Made by a program: the position numbers and the translations under genes. The notes beneath the pieces were generated by a model that was given only the letters and a program-made list of their open reading frames with translations, made no database searches and was not told where the DNA came from. DNA of 64,000 bases from Kushneria phosphatilytica (GTDB lineage: Bacteria > Pseudomonadota > Gammaproteobacteria > Pseudomonadales > Halomonadaceae). This document shows positions 17,060 through 26,447 of this stretch, in pieces (the first letter of the stretch is position 1; each line of letters opens with the position of its first letter). The stretch is from contig NZ_CP043420.1 in NCBI RefSeq assembly GCF_008247605.1, positions 868,001-932,000 of the forward strand, given 5' to 3'.

Positions 17060-17866
17060 ATGCCTGAACCCGGACCGACCGCCTGTAAACGTATCCTGCT
17101 GGGTGCCGCCCTGATGACCGCCAGTCTGCTGGCCACTACTGCGCAGGCTGGCCAGCAGATCCATGTTTATGCTGCAGCCTCGCTGACCGATGCCATGGAT
17201 GCCCTGGCCAGCCGCTACGAGAAGCGTCACGAAAATATCGATATCGTACCGGTTTATGCCTCTTCCTCGACTGTGGCACGTCAGATCGCCCATGGCGCGC
17301 CAGCAGATATCTACTTTTCGGCCAATGAAAAATGGATGAACTGGCTGAGTGAACAGGGCGTGCCACTTTCCGATCGTGCTGATCTGCTCAATAATCGGTT
17401 GGCGCTGATCGCACCGAAGGATAGCGAGGTGGCACCCTTTACACCGGATGCCCGTCATCCGCTCGCAGTGAAGCTGCACGATGGTGATCGGCTGGCGGTG
17501 GGTGACCCGGATCATGTACCGGCCGGCATCTATGCCAAACAGTCACTCAAGAGCCTTGGCGAATGGGAGGCCCTCATGCCGCGACTGGCACGTGCCAATG
17601 ATGTCCGGGCGGCACTGGCACTGGTCGAGCGTGGTGAGGTGCCAATGGGTATCGTATACGCCACCGATGCCCAGGCCAGCGACGGCGTGAAAACACTGGG
17701 CTACTTCCCGGCCGACAGTCACTCATCGATTACCTATCCGGTGGCGCTGGTCGGTGAGCATTCCGATGATGCAGCAAGGGCGTTTCGCCAGTGGCTGGCT
17801 GGCAGCGACGCGGCCACCATCTTCAAGCGCTTCGGCTTTCAGCCGGTTGCCCCGAGTGGCAGCTGA
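17060..17866 (+). CDS. modA: Molybdate ABC transporter periplasmic binding protein
   Basis: A 268-residue periplasmic protein that captures molybdate or tungstate. The signal peptide runs to about residue 30 (ILLGAALMTASLLATTAQA), followed by the ModA hallmark HVYAAASLTDAMDAL. Other ligand regions are VPVYASSSTVARQIAHGAPADIYFSANEKWMNWL, GDPDHVPAGIYAKQSL and GIVYATDA. The length matches the family (about 257). AGGAAA lies about 7 bases upstream. It is the first structural gene after the ModE box, in a unit modA-rutE-modB-modC. Confidence 0.95.
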   Translation: MPEPGPTACKRILLGAALMTASLLATTAQAGQQIHVYAAASLTDAMDALASRYEKRHENIDIVPVYASSSTVARQIAHGAPADIYFSANEKWMNWLSEQGVPLSDRADLLNNRLALIAPKDSEVAPFTPDARHPLAVKLHDGDRLAVGDPDHVPAGIYAKQSLKSLGEWEALMPRLARANDVRAALALVERGEVPMGIVYATDAQASDGVKTLGYFPADSHSSITYPVALVGEHSDDAARAFRQWLAGSDAATIFKRFGFQPVAPSGS

Positions 17867-17941
17867 CAATCGCTGTCGGGCATGACCCGTGCCGGTGGGG
17901 GCAGGCTCACCGGCATCAGTACAATTCCAACAGGAGATCCC

Positions 17942-18529
17942 ATGAAGACGTTGCCACAGGCCGCACTGGAACAGCTCTTTCTCGATGCCCGCAGTCTGCA
18001 TGAGTTTACCGATGAGCCGGTTGAGGAAAGCACGCTACGCGAGCTCTATGACATTGCCCGGATGGGGCCGACATCGATGAACTGCCAGCCGGCACGCATC
18101 GTATTCGTGACCACCGATGCCGCGCGTCAGCGTCTGGCCGAGTGCGTGGCCGAGGGAAATCGATCCAAGGTGCTGGGGGCGCCGGTGGTGGCAATCGTGG
18201 CGTGGGACAGTCGCTTCTTTGACTTCCTGCCGACCCAGTTCCCGGTTTTCGATGCCAAACCGATGTATGAGAACAACGCAGCTCTTGCCGAGGAGACCGC
18301 GTTTCGCAACTCATCGATGCAGGGGGGCTATCTGATCATGGCGGCCCGTGCGCTGGGACTCTCCTGTGGACCGATGTCAGGCTTTGACAAGGAGGCTGTC
18401 AACGCCGAGTTCTTCCCTGATGGCCGCTATCGAGTCAACTTTCTCTGTAACCTGGGGGTGGGCAAACCCGAGTCGGCGCATCCGCGTGGCCCGCGTCTTT
18501 CCTTTGATGAGGCGGCATCCATCATCTGA
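17942..18529 (+). CDS. rutE: RutE-like nitroreductase / malonic semialdehyde reductase
   Basis: A 195-residue FMN-dependent reductase, the same length as E. coli RutE (196). Diagnostic stretches are LFLDARSLHEFTDEPV, MGPTSMNCQPARIVFV, and MAARALGLSCGPMSGFD; FMN contacts are expected in the first and last of these. RutE reduces malonic semialdehyde to 3-hydroxypropionate in pyrimidine degradation, but other members reduce nitroaromatics. AGGAG precedes the ATG at 17942. It sits between modA (75 bp upstream) and modB (17 bp downstream), all co-oriented, so it should be read with the molybdate transporter even though no rut gene is near. Confidence 0.8.
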   Translation: MKTLPQAALEQLFLDARSLHEFTDEPVEESTLRELYDIARMGPTSMNCQPARIVFVTTDAARQRLAECVAEGNRSKVLGAPVVAIVAWDSRFFDFLPTQFPVFDAKPMYENNAALAEETAFRNSSMQGGYLIMAARALGLSCGPMSGFDKEAVNAEFFPDGRYRVNFLCNLGVGKPESAHPRGPRLSFDEAASII

Positions 18530-18546
18530 CCGGAAAGCGATTGTTC

Positions 18547-19242
18547 ATGCTGACCCCCCTGGAAATCGAAGCGCTGCTGATCAGTCTCAAGGTGGCGGGC
18601 GTGGCGGTAGCGGCCATTCTGCTGCCCGGTGTGATCATGGCATGGCTGCTGGCGCGCTTCGAATTCCCCGGCAAGTCTCTGATCGATGGCCTGGTGCATC
18701 TGCCACTGGTGCTGCCGCCTGTGGTGGTGGGGTATATGTTGCTGGTCACCATGGGTCGCCAGGGCGTGATCGGGCAGTGGTTGCAGCACTGGTTTCACTT
18801 CAGTTTGCCGTTTACCTGGCAGGGTGCAGCACTGGCCGGTGGGGTCATGGCCTTTCCGTTGCTGGTTCGGGCGGTGCGGCTCTCGCTGGAGGCGGTCGAC
18901 CCCGGGCTGGAAGCGGCTGCGCGTACGCTGGGAGCCAATCGGCTGCGGGTGCTGGCCACCATTACTTTGCCGCTGGCGTTGCCGGGCATCATTACCGGCG
19001 CGGTACTGGCATTCGCGCGAGCGTTATCCGAGTTCGGGGCGACCATGACGTTTGCTTCCAACATTCCCGGTGAAACCCGCACCCTGCCGCTGGCACTCTA
19101 TTCGCTGATCCAGATGCCCGGCAGCGAGGCTGCCGCTGCCCGGCTGTGTGTCATCTCGGTCGTGGTGGCGATGGTATCACTGATCGCTTCCGAAGCACTG
19201 GCGCGCCGCACTCGACGGCGTATGGCGTCACGGGATCGCTGA
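18547..19242 (+). CDS. modB: Molybdate ABC transporter permease
   Basis: A 231-residue inner-membrane permease (E. coli ModB is 229). It has five predicted membrane helices, the ModB-typical HLPLVLPPVVVGYMLLV, and the EAA loop EAAARTLGANRLRVLATITLPLALPGI that contacts ModC. The ATG at 18547 is chosen; a TTG two codons earlier is possible. Only 17 bases separate it from rutE and 7 from modC, so translation is probably coupled. Confidence 0.95.
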   Translation: MLTPLEIEALLISLKVAGVAVAAILLPGVIMAWLLARFEFPGKSLIDGLVHLPLVLPPVVVGYMLLVTMGRQGVIGQWLQHWFHFSLPFTWQGAALAGGVMAFPLLVRAVRLSLEAVDPGLEAAARTLGANRLRVLATITLPLALPGIITGAVLAFARALSEFGATMTFASNIPGETRTLPLALYSLIQMPGSEAAAARLCVISVVVAMVSLIASEALARRTRRRMASRDR

Positions 19243-19249
19243 GGGCACG

Positions 19250-20350
19250 ATGCTTGAAGTCGATGTGACACGCAGACTGGGCGATTTTACGCTTGAGGCC
19301 GCGTTAACCGCCCCCGATCAGGGAGTCACAGCACTGTTCGGTGAATCCGGTAGCGGCAAGACCAGCCTGTTGCGCCTGCTGGCTGGGCTGGACCGGCCCG
19401 ACAGGGGAGTGATTCGTCTCGATGGCGAAGCGCTGGTGGATACCGGACGCGGTATCCATGTACCGGCGCACAAGCGTCAGCTGGGTGTGGTATTCCAGGA
19501 GGCGCGCCTGTTCCCGCACTACCGGGTGCGCGGCAATCTTTGCTATGCCTTGCACTCGTCAATGCACGCTGAATTCGAGCGCATTGTGACGCTGCTGGGT
19601 ATTGATCATCTGCTGGATCGCATGCCCGGGGCGCTTTCCGGTGGCGAAGCGCGACGCGTATCGATTGGACGAGCGCTGCTGTCAGGGCCGCGCATGTTGC
19701 TGATGGATGAACCACTGACCGGACTCGATGGCGCCCGCAAACAGGAGCTGCTGGATTACATTACCCGGCTTGCCCGGGAGGTGGAGATCCCCATTATTTT
19801 TGTCAGTCATGACACCGATGAACTGATGGCGGTCGCGACTCGGCTGGCGCTGGTCGAGCAGGGGCGGATCACCGCCAGTGGCGAGTTGGATGATATGCTC
19901 GCGCGACTCGATCTCAGTGACCAGCTGGGAGGCTTCGAAGCCAGTTCGCGGTTGCATGCCGTGCTGGAAGCTCCCGAACCGGACTATCAATTGATTCGGG
20001 CGCGGCTACCGGACGGGCAACTGCTGCTGTTGCCAGCGGAGGCCGGTGAGCCCGGTGAGCGCATCGCGCTGCGCATTCGTGTACGCGACGTGGCGCTGGC
20101 GCTGGAGGCACCTGCCCGGACCAGTTTTCGCAATCTGCTCACTGCTACTATCGAGGAGCACGATGCCGAGCGTGAGCGCGCTACGGTCGAGCTGACGCTG
20201 CGGGTGGGAAAGGAACGACTGCGCTCGCGCGTGACTCGCCACGCTTTTGATGAACTTGGTCTGGAACGTGAGCGGCCAGTGGTCGCCATGATTCGCAGTG
20301 TGAGTCTGTCGCCCTCGGGGCAGTCGCCGCGTCGTAATACCATGAAGTGA
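19250..20350 (+). CDS. modC: Molybdate ABC transporter ATP-binding protein
   Basis: A 366-residue ATPase (E. coli ModC 352). It carries Walker A GESGSGKTS, the Q-loop VFQEARLFPH, the ABC signature LSGGEARRVSIGRAL, Walker B LLMDEPLTGLD and the switch His in FVSHDTDE. The C-terminal third is a Mop/TOBE domain (ARTSFRNLLTATIEE...), where molybdate can bind and inhibit transport. That may matter because the adjacent ModE lacks its own TOBE part. The gene starts 7 bases after modB. Confidence 0.95.
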   Translation: MLEVDVTRRLGDFTLEAALTAPDQGVTALFGESGSGKTSLLRLLAGLDRPDRGVIRLDGEALVDTGRGIHVPAHKRQLGVVFQEARLFPHYRVRGNLCYALHSSMHAEFERIVTLLGIDHLLDRMPGALSGGEARRVSIGRALLSGPRMLLMDEPLTGLDGARKQELLDYITRLAREVEIPIIFVSHDTDELMAVATRLALVEQGRITASGELDDMLARLDLSDQLGGFEASSRLHAVLEAPEPDYQLIRARLPDGQLLLLPAEAGEPGERIALRIRVRDVALALEAPARTSFRNLLTATIEEHDAERERATVELTLRVGKERLRSRVTRHAFDELGLERERPVVAMIRSVSLSPSGQSPRRNTMK

Positions 20351-20365
20351 ACGAAAGGCAAAAGA

Positions 20366-20878
20366 ATGCATGAGATCGAGCGCATCGAAACACCCACGAG
20401 GCGACCGCTGTCAGCACTGGCTGAATTGCTGGTCGATAGTGTGTCAGGGGGTGCCGCGATGGGGTTTCTGGCGCCGCTCTCACATGAGGCTGCCCGTCAT
20501 TGGTGGCAATACGATGCGCTGGCGCCAGGGATGGATACACCGCTGTGGGTGGCGTGTAACGGCGAACAGGTTGATGGCGTCGTCCAGTTGAGCGCCTGTC
20601 AAAAGCCAGGTGGACGCCACCGCGGGGAAGTGCTCAAGCTGATGGTGCATTCGCGTGCTCGAGGGCAGGGCGTAGCTCGCCATCTGATGACAACGCTCGA
20701 GGCGCATGCCGGTGCGCTCGAACTATCGCTTTTGAGCCTTGATACCCGTGCAGGGTCGCCGGCGGAGACGCTCTATCAGCGCCTGGGCTGGGAGAAAATG
20801 GGTGACATCCCGGGCTATTCACTTGATCCCGATGGCAGCGGGCCCTGGGCGACGGCGTTCTACTTTCGGCGCTTGTAG
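20366..20878 (+). CDS. GNAT family N-acetyltransferase
   Basis: A 170-residue acetyltransferase. The acetyl-CoA motif is KLMVHSRARGQGVARHLMTTLE, followed by the family's LSLLSLDTRAGSPAETLYQRLGWEKMGDIPGYS. This pattern matches GNAT proteins sometimes annotated as tabtoxin-resistance or phosphinothricin-like acetyltransferases; the acceptor is not predictable. It begins 15 bases after modC, so readthrough from the mod operon is possible. Confidence 0.8.
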   Translation: MHEIERIETPTRRPLSALAELLVDSVSGGAAMGFLAPLSHEAARHWWQYDALAPGMDTPLWVACNGEQVDGVVQLSACQKPGGRHRGEVLKLMVHSRARGQGVARHLMTTLEAHAGALELSLLSLDTRAGSPAETLYQRLGWEKMGDIPGYSLDPDGSGPWATAFYFRRL

Positions 20879-21013
20879 ACGCGGCATCAAATCGCGACAC
20901 TGGCGCTTTCCGAAATCCTTCAGGTCGGCTGGCTGCCAATCCGACGGGTTTCCGGTCCTGCTCCCGTAGAGCTGCCACGCCCGTAGATATCGGGTGCACT
21001 ACAAGGACACGGT

Positions 21014-21913
21014 ATGTTCGGACTGCCCTATCAGGGTGTCGCCACCTTTCTCAAATCACCACTCGACGCTCATCGCCCCTTCGGTTTCGTGGGGATTCCC
21101 TATGATGGCTCAGTGACCTTTCGCCCTGGTGCCCGGCTGGCGCCAAATGCCATTCGTCGCGCCAGCATGATGTTGACCGATGGTCATCATCCGGAGTTCG
21201 CGACCGACCCCTGCGAGCGGGTTACGGATCTGGGCGATATCGATATTACCCAGGTGGCTCAGCACGCGGCTCTTGCACGGATCGAAGAGGCTGTTACTGC
21301 GTTGGGGCAGGCGCGGCCGTCGTGTCGGTTGATGATGGCTGGCGGTGATCATCTTACGACGCTGGGCGTATTAAGGGCACTGCGTCGCCGGTTCGATCAA
21401 CCCCTGGCCCTGATCCATTTTGATGCTCACTGCGATACCTGGGCCCGTCACTTCGGGGATGATATCGGTCACGGGACCTTTTTGCGCAATGCCATTGAAG
21501 AAGGCGTTGTCGATCCGACGAGGACGATGAGCCTGGGGCTGCGCTCGCCGGTTGATCCGGTCACTCGGGAGTGGCTGATCGGTCAGGGTGGTTTGCAAAT
21601 GAGTTCGCGACAGCTGATGCGCACCGAGGGTGAAGCACTGGCACGTCATGTGCGTGAGCGCATTGGCGATGCACCGGTTTACGTTACCTTTGACATTGAT
21701 GTGCTCGATCCGGCGCATGCGCCAGGCACAGGGACGCCAGAGATCGGCGGCATCACCACCATGAAGGCGCTGGAACTGCTGGAGAGCCTGCGACACTGCA
21801 ACATGGTTGGCATGGATGTTGTAGAGGTCTCACCTCCCTTTGACAATCATGATGTCACGGCGCTGGCTGCCGCCACACTACTGTGGACCTGGGCGGCGAT
21901 GCTACCGCTGTAG
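21014..21913 (+). CDS. speB: Agmatinase-type ureohydrolase
   Basis: A 299-residue binuclear manganese ureohydrolase (E. coli SpeB 306). Metal-binding motifs are complete: GGDHL (His), LIHFDAHCDTW (two Asp and a His) and VTFDIDVLDPAHAPGTGTPE (two Asp). The early GFVGIPYDGSVTFRPGARLAPNAIRRAS matches agmatinases more than arginases. It would release urea and putrescine from agmatine. Guanidinobutyrase is the nearest alternative, as no speA lies nearby. AGGA precedes the ATG by 8 bases. It appears monocistronic and convergent with the diguanylate cyclase gene. Confidence 0.85.
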   Translation: MFGLPYQGVATFLKSPLDAHRPFGFVGIPYDGSVTFRPGARLAPNAIRRASMMLTDGHHPEFATDPCERVTDLGDIDITQVAQHAALARIEEAVTALGQARPSCRLMMAGGDHLTTLGVLRALRRRFDQPLALIHFDAHCDTWARHFGDDIGHGTFLRNAIEEGVVDPTRTMSLGLRSPVDPVTREWLIGQGGLQMSSRQLMRTEGEALARHVRERIGDAPVYVTFDIDVLDPAHAPGTGTPEIGGITTMKALELLESLRHCNMVGMDVVEVSPPFDNHDVTALAAATLLWTWAAMLPL

Positions 21914-21931
21914 ATCAGAAGGGCAGGACGC

Positions 21932-23569
21932 TCAGTCGTCGTTGATCGATTCGATCCTGTGCGAGAACTGGTCGTCGCTGCCCTGGCAATAACCGACACT
22001 GTTGCGGCCATCGCGCTTGATCCGATAAAGCGCCAGATCTGCCTGCTTGAGCAGTTCGGCAGCGCTCAAGGGGGTAGTCGGGTACGAGACCGCTACCCCG
22101 GCACTGATAGTGACATGGCAGCTGGTAGGTGAGCGGGCATGCTCGATGCACTGAGCTTCGATGGCTGTACGCACGCCACTGGCAATATTGTGGGCCTCTT
22201 CCACGTCGAAGTCCGGCAGCACGATCACGAACTCTTCTCCGCCGATTCGGGCGATCAGATCCGAATCCCGCTGGAAGATGTCCGAGAGTGTGGCAGCCAG
22301 TATCTTGAGACACTCATCGCCTTCGGGGTGACCATAGTAGTCGTTGAAAGCCTTGAAGTGGTCGACATCGATCATGATCAGTGCAACGGGTCGATCGAGT
22401 CGATGGGTCAGCGAGAGTATCTGGGGCAGGCGACGATCAAGCAGGCGCCGATTACCGAGCCCGGTCAAGGCATCCAGTTCGATCAGCGCTGCAAGGTGAG
22501 AGTTGCGTTCATCGAGGTTGGTAATCAGATGCTGAAACTCTCGTGCCATGACCCCCAGCTCATCCCTGCGTGCCTGAAGCCAGGGGGGAGGCCTTTCCAG
22601 GCTTTCGCTGTTGTGGCGCAACCGCTTGGCATAGCGTGACAGACTGGTAATCGGTCGCAGTACCAACCGATGGAACAGGTACAGGGCAAGGATGAGGGTC
22701 GCCAGCAGCAGTCCGAACACCCCGAGCATGACCTGGTAGTACCCCTGCAAACCTGCCTGAAAGCGATCTCTGGGTAATCGGGTCTGCATCAGAAGCCGGT
22801 AATCCGGTGCCCCGGTGGGGCGAGACAGGCTCAGCAGCAGCGAGTTGTCATCGATCTCCTCGATGTAATCGTTGCTGCTGGAGTGTTCGGGGCGCCGGGC
22901 CGAGTCATGGATGGTGCGCATTGTCAGCAGGGTCGGGAGGCCATCAATGTTGCCCAGTGACCAGATGGCAGGCAGCCTGCGAGCCAGCGTCAGGTGTCCG
23001 GCCATGGGGCCGGTGCCATTATTGCGCGTGACCGGCCAACTGCTGCCCATGAGATAGTTCGGCACGGCCAGCATGAAATCATGGCCGGGCGAGTCGTCGG
23101 GGGTATCCTGCGTCAGGCTGCGCTGTAGGGCTCGTACCATTGGCAGCATCCAGGCGCATTGTCCACTCGCTTTCGGGCAGGAGTCCATTTGCCCACTGAG
23201 CGGGTTGCTACCAGCCACCCATCTGACGCTATCGGTCGAATCGGTCAGAAGCAGAAGTGAAATCTGGCCGCTCTCGAAGACCCGGGGGGTAATGTGGATG
23301 CGTGGATAATCCGGTTGTGCGCCGGTCATGAAATCATGGGTACTGTCCCAGCTGGCCCACTGATGCGCCATGCTGCTCAGGCTTTCCAGGCGATGCTCCA
23401 TGGCCTGCTGGATATGACTGATATGCAACTGCGCGTGCTGATGCTCTTCACGAATCAGACCGGGCATCATCAGCTGGTAGAACGCGCATCCCAGCACGAA
23501 CAGCATGACCAGGAAGGTCAGGGCCAGAGTCATGATGAACCGTGTACGCAGCGATGAAGGTAACAGCAT
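21932..23569 (-). CDS. Membrane diguanylate cyclase with CHASE4-like sensor
   Basis: A 545-residue inner-membrane enzyme that should make cyclic di-GMP. It has a first membrane helix (FIMTLALTFLVMLFVLGCAF), a periplasmic domain of about 220 residues with the CHASE4-like MAHQWASWDSTHDFM, a second helix (VMLGVFGLLLATLILALYLF), a HAMP linker (RLVLRPITSLSRYAKRL) and a GGDEF domain (DALTGLGNRRLLDRRL; RIGGEEFVIVLP). The active motif is GGEEF and the inhibitory I-site RDSD lies exactly five residues before it, so product inhibition is expected. No EAL domain is present. The start at 23569 has a weak GGAAAG; an ATG at 23617 is possible. It is divergent from glpQ. Confidence 0.85.
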   Translation of the reverse strand: MLLPSSLRTRFIMTLALTFLVMLFVLGCAFYQLMMPGLIREEHQHAQLHISHIQQAMEHRLESLSSMAHQWASWDSTHDFMTGAQPDYPRIHITPRVFESGQISLLLLTDSTDSVRWVAGSNPLSGQMDSCPKASGQCAWMLPMVRALQRSLTQDTPDDSPGHDFMLAVPNYLMGSSWPVTRNNGTGPMAGHLTLARRLPAIWSLGNIDGLPTLLTMRTIHDSARRPEHSSSNDYIEEIDDNSLLLSLSRPTGAPDYRLLMQTRLPRDRFQAGLQGYYQVMLGVFGLLLATLILALYLFHRLVLRPITSLSRYAKRLRHNSESLERPPPWLQARRDELGVMAREFQHLITNLDERNSHLAALIELDALTGLGNRRLLDRRLPQILSLTHRLDRPVALIMIDVDHFKAFNDYYGHPEGDECLKILAATLSDIFQRDSDLIARIGGEEFVIVLPDFDVEEAHNIASGVRTAIEAQCIEHARSPTSCHVTISAGVAVSYPTTPLSAAELLKQADLALYRIKRDGRNSVGYCQGSDDQFSHRIESINDD

Positions 23570-23984
23570 CGGTCTTTCCGTTGATGTTCTGGCAGCTTGC
23601 GTACCGTAAGTATGCATATCGCAAAGCAGACTTAGGATGCCTGACGCAGAGCGTATCTGACTGCTGGATCTATCCGGTACGGACGATTTTTGACAAGAGG
23701 CTACGCTGGCACCACGTATACTCACATCGGCTTGACAATGTAAAAACTTGAGCACCGGCTTCATGACCTGATGCCCGGTGTCGTGGCAACCCCATGGCTG
23801 GTAAGCGGCCGTGGTTATCTGCGGCGGGCGCGATGGTTCGGTCTCTCGTGACAAATGCCTGAAGGACAGGATGAGCGGCAACCAGCTCTCGGGTGCATAT
23901 ACTGTAATGTGACCGCAGGGGCTGCAGGCTCTGTTGAGTGACGCAGCCGGGGCAAGAACTCATAACGACAGAAGAGAGCAAGGG
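23570..23984. other. 415-bp divergent intergenic region
   Basis: This separates the diguanylate cyclase gene from glpQ. A plus-strand TTGACA at about 23734 and AT-rich TATACTGTAAT near 23898 could form promoter elements, but no pair with standard spacing is clear. No Pho-box-like repeat that would explain glpQ control was found. Confidence 0.35.
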
Positions 23985-25163
23985 ATGATGAACGCTGATG
24001 CAGTGATACGCCAGGTCATGACAGGACTTGTCATGTTCAGCCTGCTGAGCGGACCGGCGCTGGGCAGTGAGCACGCTCCCGATGAGCCGATGGCCGTGGG
24101 CAAGCGACTCAGTGAGCAATCAGGCATTCCCTGGCATGCAGTGATCGCCCATCGCGGCGACTCCTTTGATGCCCCCGAGTCAACCCGACCGGCCTATCTG
24201 CTGGCTCGAGCACTGGGCGCCGATTATCTCGAACTTGATCTGCAGCGGACAAAAGACGGCCAGCTGGTTGCCTTTCATGATGATACGCTCAAGCGCACCA
24301 CCAATGTGGAAGAAGTGTTTCCCGAGCGTGCCGATGATCCCATCAGCAGCTTCACCCTGGCGGAACTCAAACAGCTTGATGCCGGTAGCTGGTTCAACGA
24401 ACGCTATCCGGCGCGTGCCCGGTCAAGCTACAAGGGACTCAAGATCCTCACCCTCGATGAAGTACGCAGTATCGCCGAAGGTGGTGACAATCACCCCGGT
24501 CTTTATATCGAAACCAAGGTGCCAAAACAGTTTCCCGGCATCGAGGCGGATCTGAAGGCTTATCTCGAGACACATCACTGGATGGGGGATCAGGCACTCC
24601 AGGCGCCGAAGAATTTTGATCAGAAAAGTCATGTCGGGGTGGCGTTCACTCCGGGTCGGGTCGTGCTGCAGACCTTTGAAAAATCGAGTCTGGTCAACCT
24701 GCAGCAGCAGATGCCCGAGGTGCCGAAGATTCTTCTGTTATGGCTGGGAGACGGCTATATCCCGGCGGATGAGAGTATTCGCAAGGGTGAAGATGAGTCG
24801 GCAGCTGATTTTTACGCACGTGAACAGGTCGCTTCACAGCAGGCTTACGCCGATTGGCTTGATTTTGCGAAATCGAATGGTGCGGTAGGTGTTGGCCCAT
24901 CGGCGGTGCAATCGGAACATGATGGAAAATTCAGCAGTCAGTTCAGCTATATGGATCTGGCCAAACGCTGGATGGTCGACATGAGTCATGAGAAGGGATT
25001 GCTGGTGCACCTTTATACGGTGGACCAGCCACAGGATTTTCGTACCTATAGTAACCGCGGGGTGGATGGCTTCTTTACCAACCACACTTCGGCCCTGCTG
25101 CAGTTCTATGGCCGGCCATCCGATGAGAGCGTCGAGCACATCCTGCGGTCATGGAATTACTGA
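23985..25163 (+). CDS. glpQ: Periplasmic glycerophosphodiester phosphodiesterase
   Basis: A 392-residue GDPD enzyme that hydrolyses glycerophosphodiesters to glycerol 3-phosphate and an alcohol in the periplasm. After a signal peptide (VMTGLVMFSLLSGPALGS) come the catalytic HRGDSFDAPESTRPAYLLA, the metal-binding ELDLQRTKDGQLVAFHDDTLKRTTNV and the YIETKVPKQFPGIE stretch of the larger GlpQ class. The length exceeds E. coli GlpQ (358). The start is 23985 or the ATG one codon later; a frame from 23934 would add unrelated residues. It stands alone; no glpT lies near. Confidence 0.88.
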   Translation: MMNADAVIRQVMTGLVMFSLLSGPALGSEHAPDEPMAVGKRLSEQSGIPWHAVIAHRGDSFDAPESTRPAYLLARALGADYLELDLQRTKDGQLVAFHDDTLKRTTNVEEVFPERADDPISSFTLAELKQLDAGSWFNERYPARARSSYKGLKILTLDEVRSIAEGGDNHPGLYIETKVPKQFPGIEADLKAYLETHHWMGDQALQAPKNFDQKSHVGVAFTPGRVVLQTFEKSSLVNLQQQMPEVPKILLLWLGDGYIPADESIRKGEDESAADFYAREQVASQQAYADWLDFAKSNGAVGVGPSAVQSEHDGKFSSQFSYMDLAKRWMVDMSHEKGLLVHLYTVDQPQDFRTYSNRGVDGFFTNHTSALLQFYGRPSDESVEHILRSWNY

Positions 25164-25257
25164 TTGTCCATGGCGATGTCGTCTCGTCCGGCAGTGCGCT
25201 GTGTACGCTGATGTGCCAGGGTCCATGCACGTGACGTTTCAACCAGGGAGATAGCGC

Positions 25258-25569
25258 ATGCGAGATGATGACAGCGACCAGTTCGATCGGCTCAATGAGC
25301 AGGTGCAACGGGCACTGGCTGATTGTCAGCTCTATGGTTCGGTGATTCGCTCAACCATCGGTGGCCGGGATGTGGTGATGACCGCTGCCGGCAAGGAGCG
25401 CCAGGAGACGGTGGTGGCGACCGCGTTGCTGGATTGGGCGGTCGAGCAATTTCGTTCCGGCGCGCTGGCGGGCGAGGATCTCAAACCCTATCTGCAACGG
25501 ATTCATGCTGACCTCAGTGGTACCGGTGAGGCCAGCGGGGAGAACCGGGACCAGCCCACCTCGAATTGA
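25258..25569 (+). CDS. Small protein of unknown function
   Basis: A 103-residue protein I do not recognise. It has no signal peptide or membrane segment and is mainly helical in prediction, with an acidic start (RDDDSDQFDRL) and a polar tail. GGGAG lies 7 bases before the ATG and codon use resembles the neighbours, so it is probably a real gene. It sits between glpQ and an alpha/beta hydrolase on the same strand, about 70 bp before the latter. Confidence 0.65.
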   Translation: MRDDDSDQFDRLNEQVQRALADCQLYGSVIRSTIGGRDVVMTAAGKERQETVVATALLDWAVEQFRSGALAGEDLKPYLQRIHADLSGTGEASGENRDQPTSN

Positions 25570-25638
25570 AGATGCTGGCAGGTGACCCGCAGAGGTGAAT
25601 GCTACGCTGAAAATTTCACCCCGCTGGGAGGCCGAGTC

Positions 25639-26370
25639 ATGAGTGACAGCGATAATGATGTATCCAACAAGCATCCCCTGATTCTGTTGCCGGGCCTGCT
25701 CAATGATGAACGCTTGTGGACAGCTCAGCGTGCCGCGCTTGCTGATCGGGCCGAAATACATGTGCCCGATCTGACCCGATATGAGTCGATCGAGGCCATG
25801 GCCGAGGTTGTACTTGAAGAAGCGCCTGAACGTTTTGCCCTGGCAGGGCTTTCAATGGGCGGCTATGTGGCCCTGGCGATCATGCGTCAGGCGCCCGAGC
25901 GAGTGACCGGACTGGCGCTGATCGACACTTCTGCGGCGCCGGATAGCGCAGAGGGACGACAGGCGCGTCGCGGCATGATCGAAAAGGCTCAGCAGGATTT
26001 TGATGGGGTGATCGATACCCTGATCGGCAAGCTGCTTCACGAAACGCGTCAGCAGGATCTTGCCTTTACCGCGACCGTGCGCGCCATGGCACATGCCGTG
26101 GGTATCGAGGGTTTCCGCTGTCAGCAGCAGGCGATCATGGATCGTGCCGATAGTCGTTCGACTCTGGCCTCCATTCGTTGTCCCACCGCTGTCATCTGCG
26201 GCCGTGAGGATGGTATTACACCGCCCGAGGATCATCAGCGCATGGTGGAGGCGCTATCCGACGCAGAGTTCACTGTGATCGAGCGCTGTGGTCACCTGGC
26301 GCCGCTGGAGCAGCCGGAGCGAGTCAATGAAGCGCTGCTGGCCTGGTGGGCACGTCTGCCCGGGCAATAA
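25639..26370 (+). CDS. Alpha/beta hydrolase
   Basis: A 243-residue serine hydrolase. It has the oxyanion region LLPGLLNDERLW, the nucleophile elbow GLSMGG (S72), the acid in CGREDGITPPE and the histidine in CGHLAPLEQPE, so the triad is complete. The substrate is not evident; the closest patterns are general esterase-like or pimeloyl-ester-like hydrolases. The start at 25639 follows GGGAG by 8 bases. It ends at a good terminator hairpin. Confidence 0.85.
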   Translation: MSDSDNDVSNKHPLILLPGLLNDERLWTAQRAALADRAEIHVPDLTRYESIEAMAEVVLEEAPERFALAGLSMGGYVALAIMRQAPERVTGLALIDTSAAPDSAEGRQARRGMIEKAQQDFDGVIDTLIGKLLHETRQQDLAFTATVRAMAHAVGIEGFRCQQQAIMDRADSRSTLASIRCPTAVICGREDGITPPEDHQRMVEALSDAEFTVIERCGHLAPLEQPERVNEALLAWWARLPGQ

Positions 26371-26405
26371 AATGATCGTCTGACGGCATGCTATGCTCGT
26401 GATCA

Positions 26406-26436
26406 ACGGCGCTATCCTTGATAGCGCCGTCATTTC
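26406..26436 (+). terminator. Terminator after the alpha/beta hydrolase gene
   Basis: An 11-bp perfect stem (26406-26416 with 26420-26430) with a 3-base loop is followed by a T-rich stretch (CATTTCATT). Confidence 0.75.
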
Positions 26437-26447
26437 ATTGAATACAT

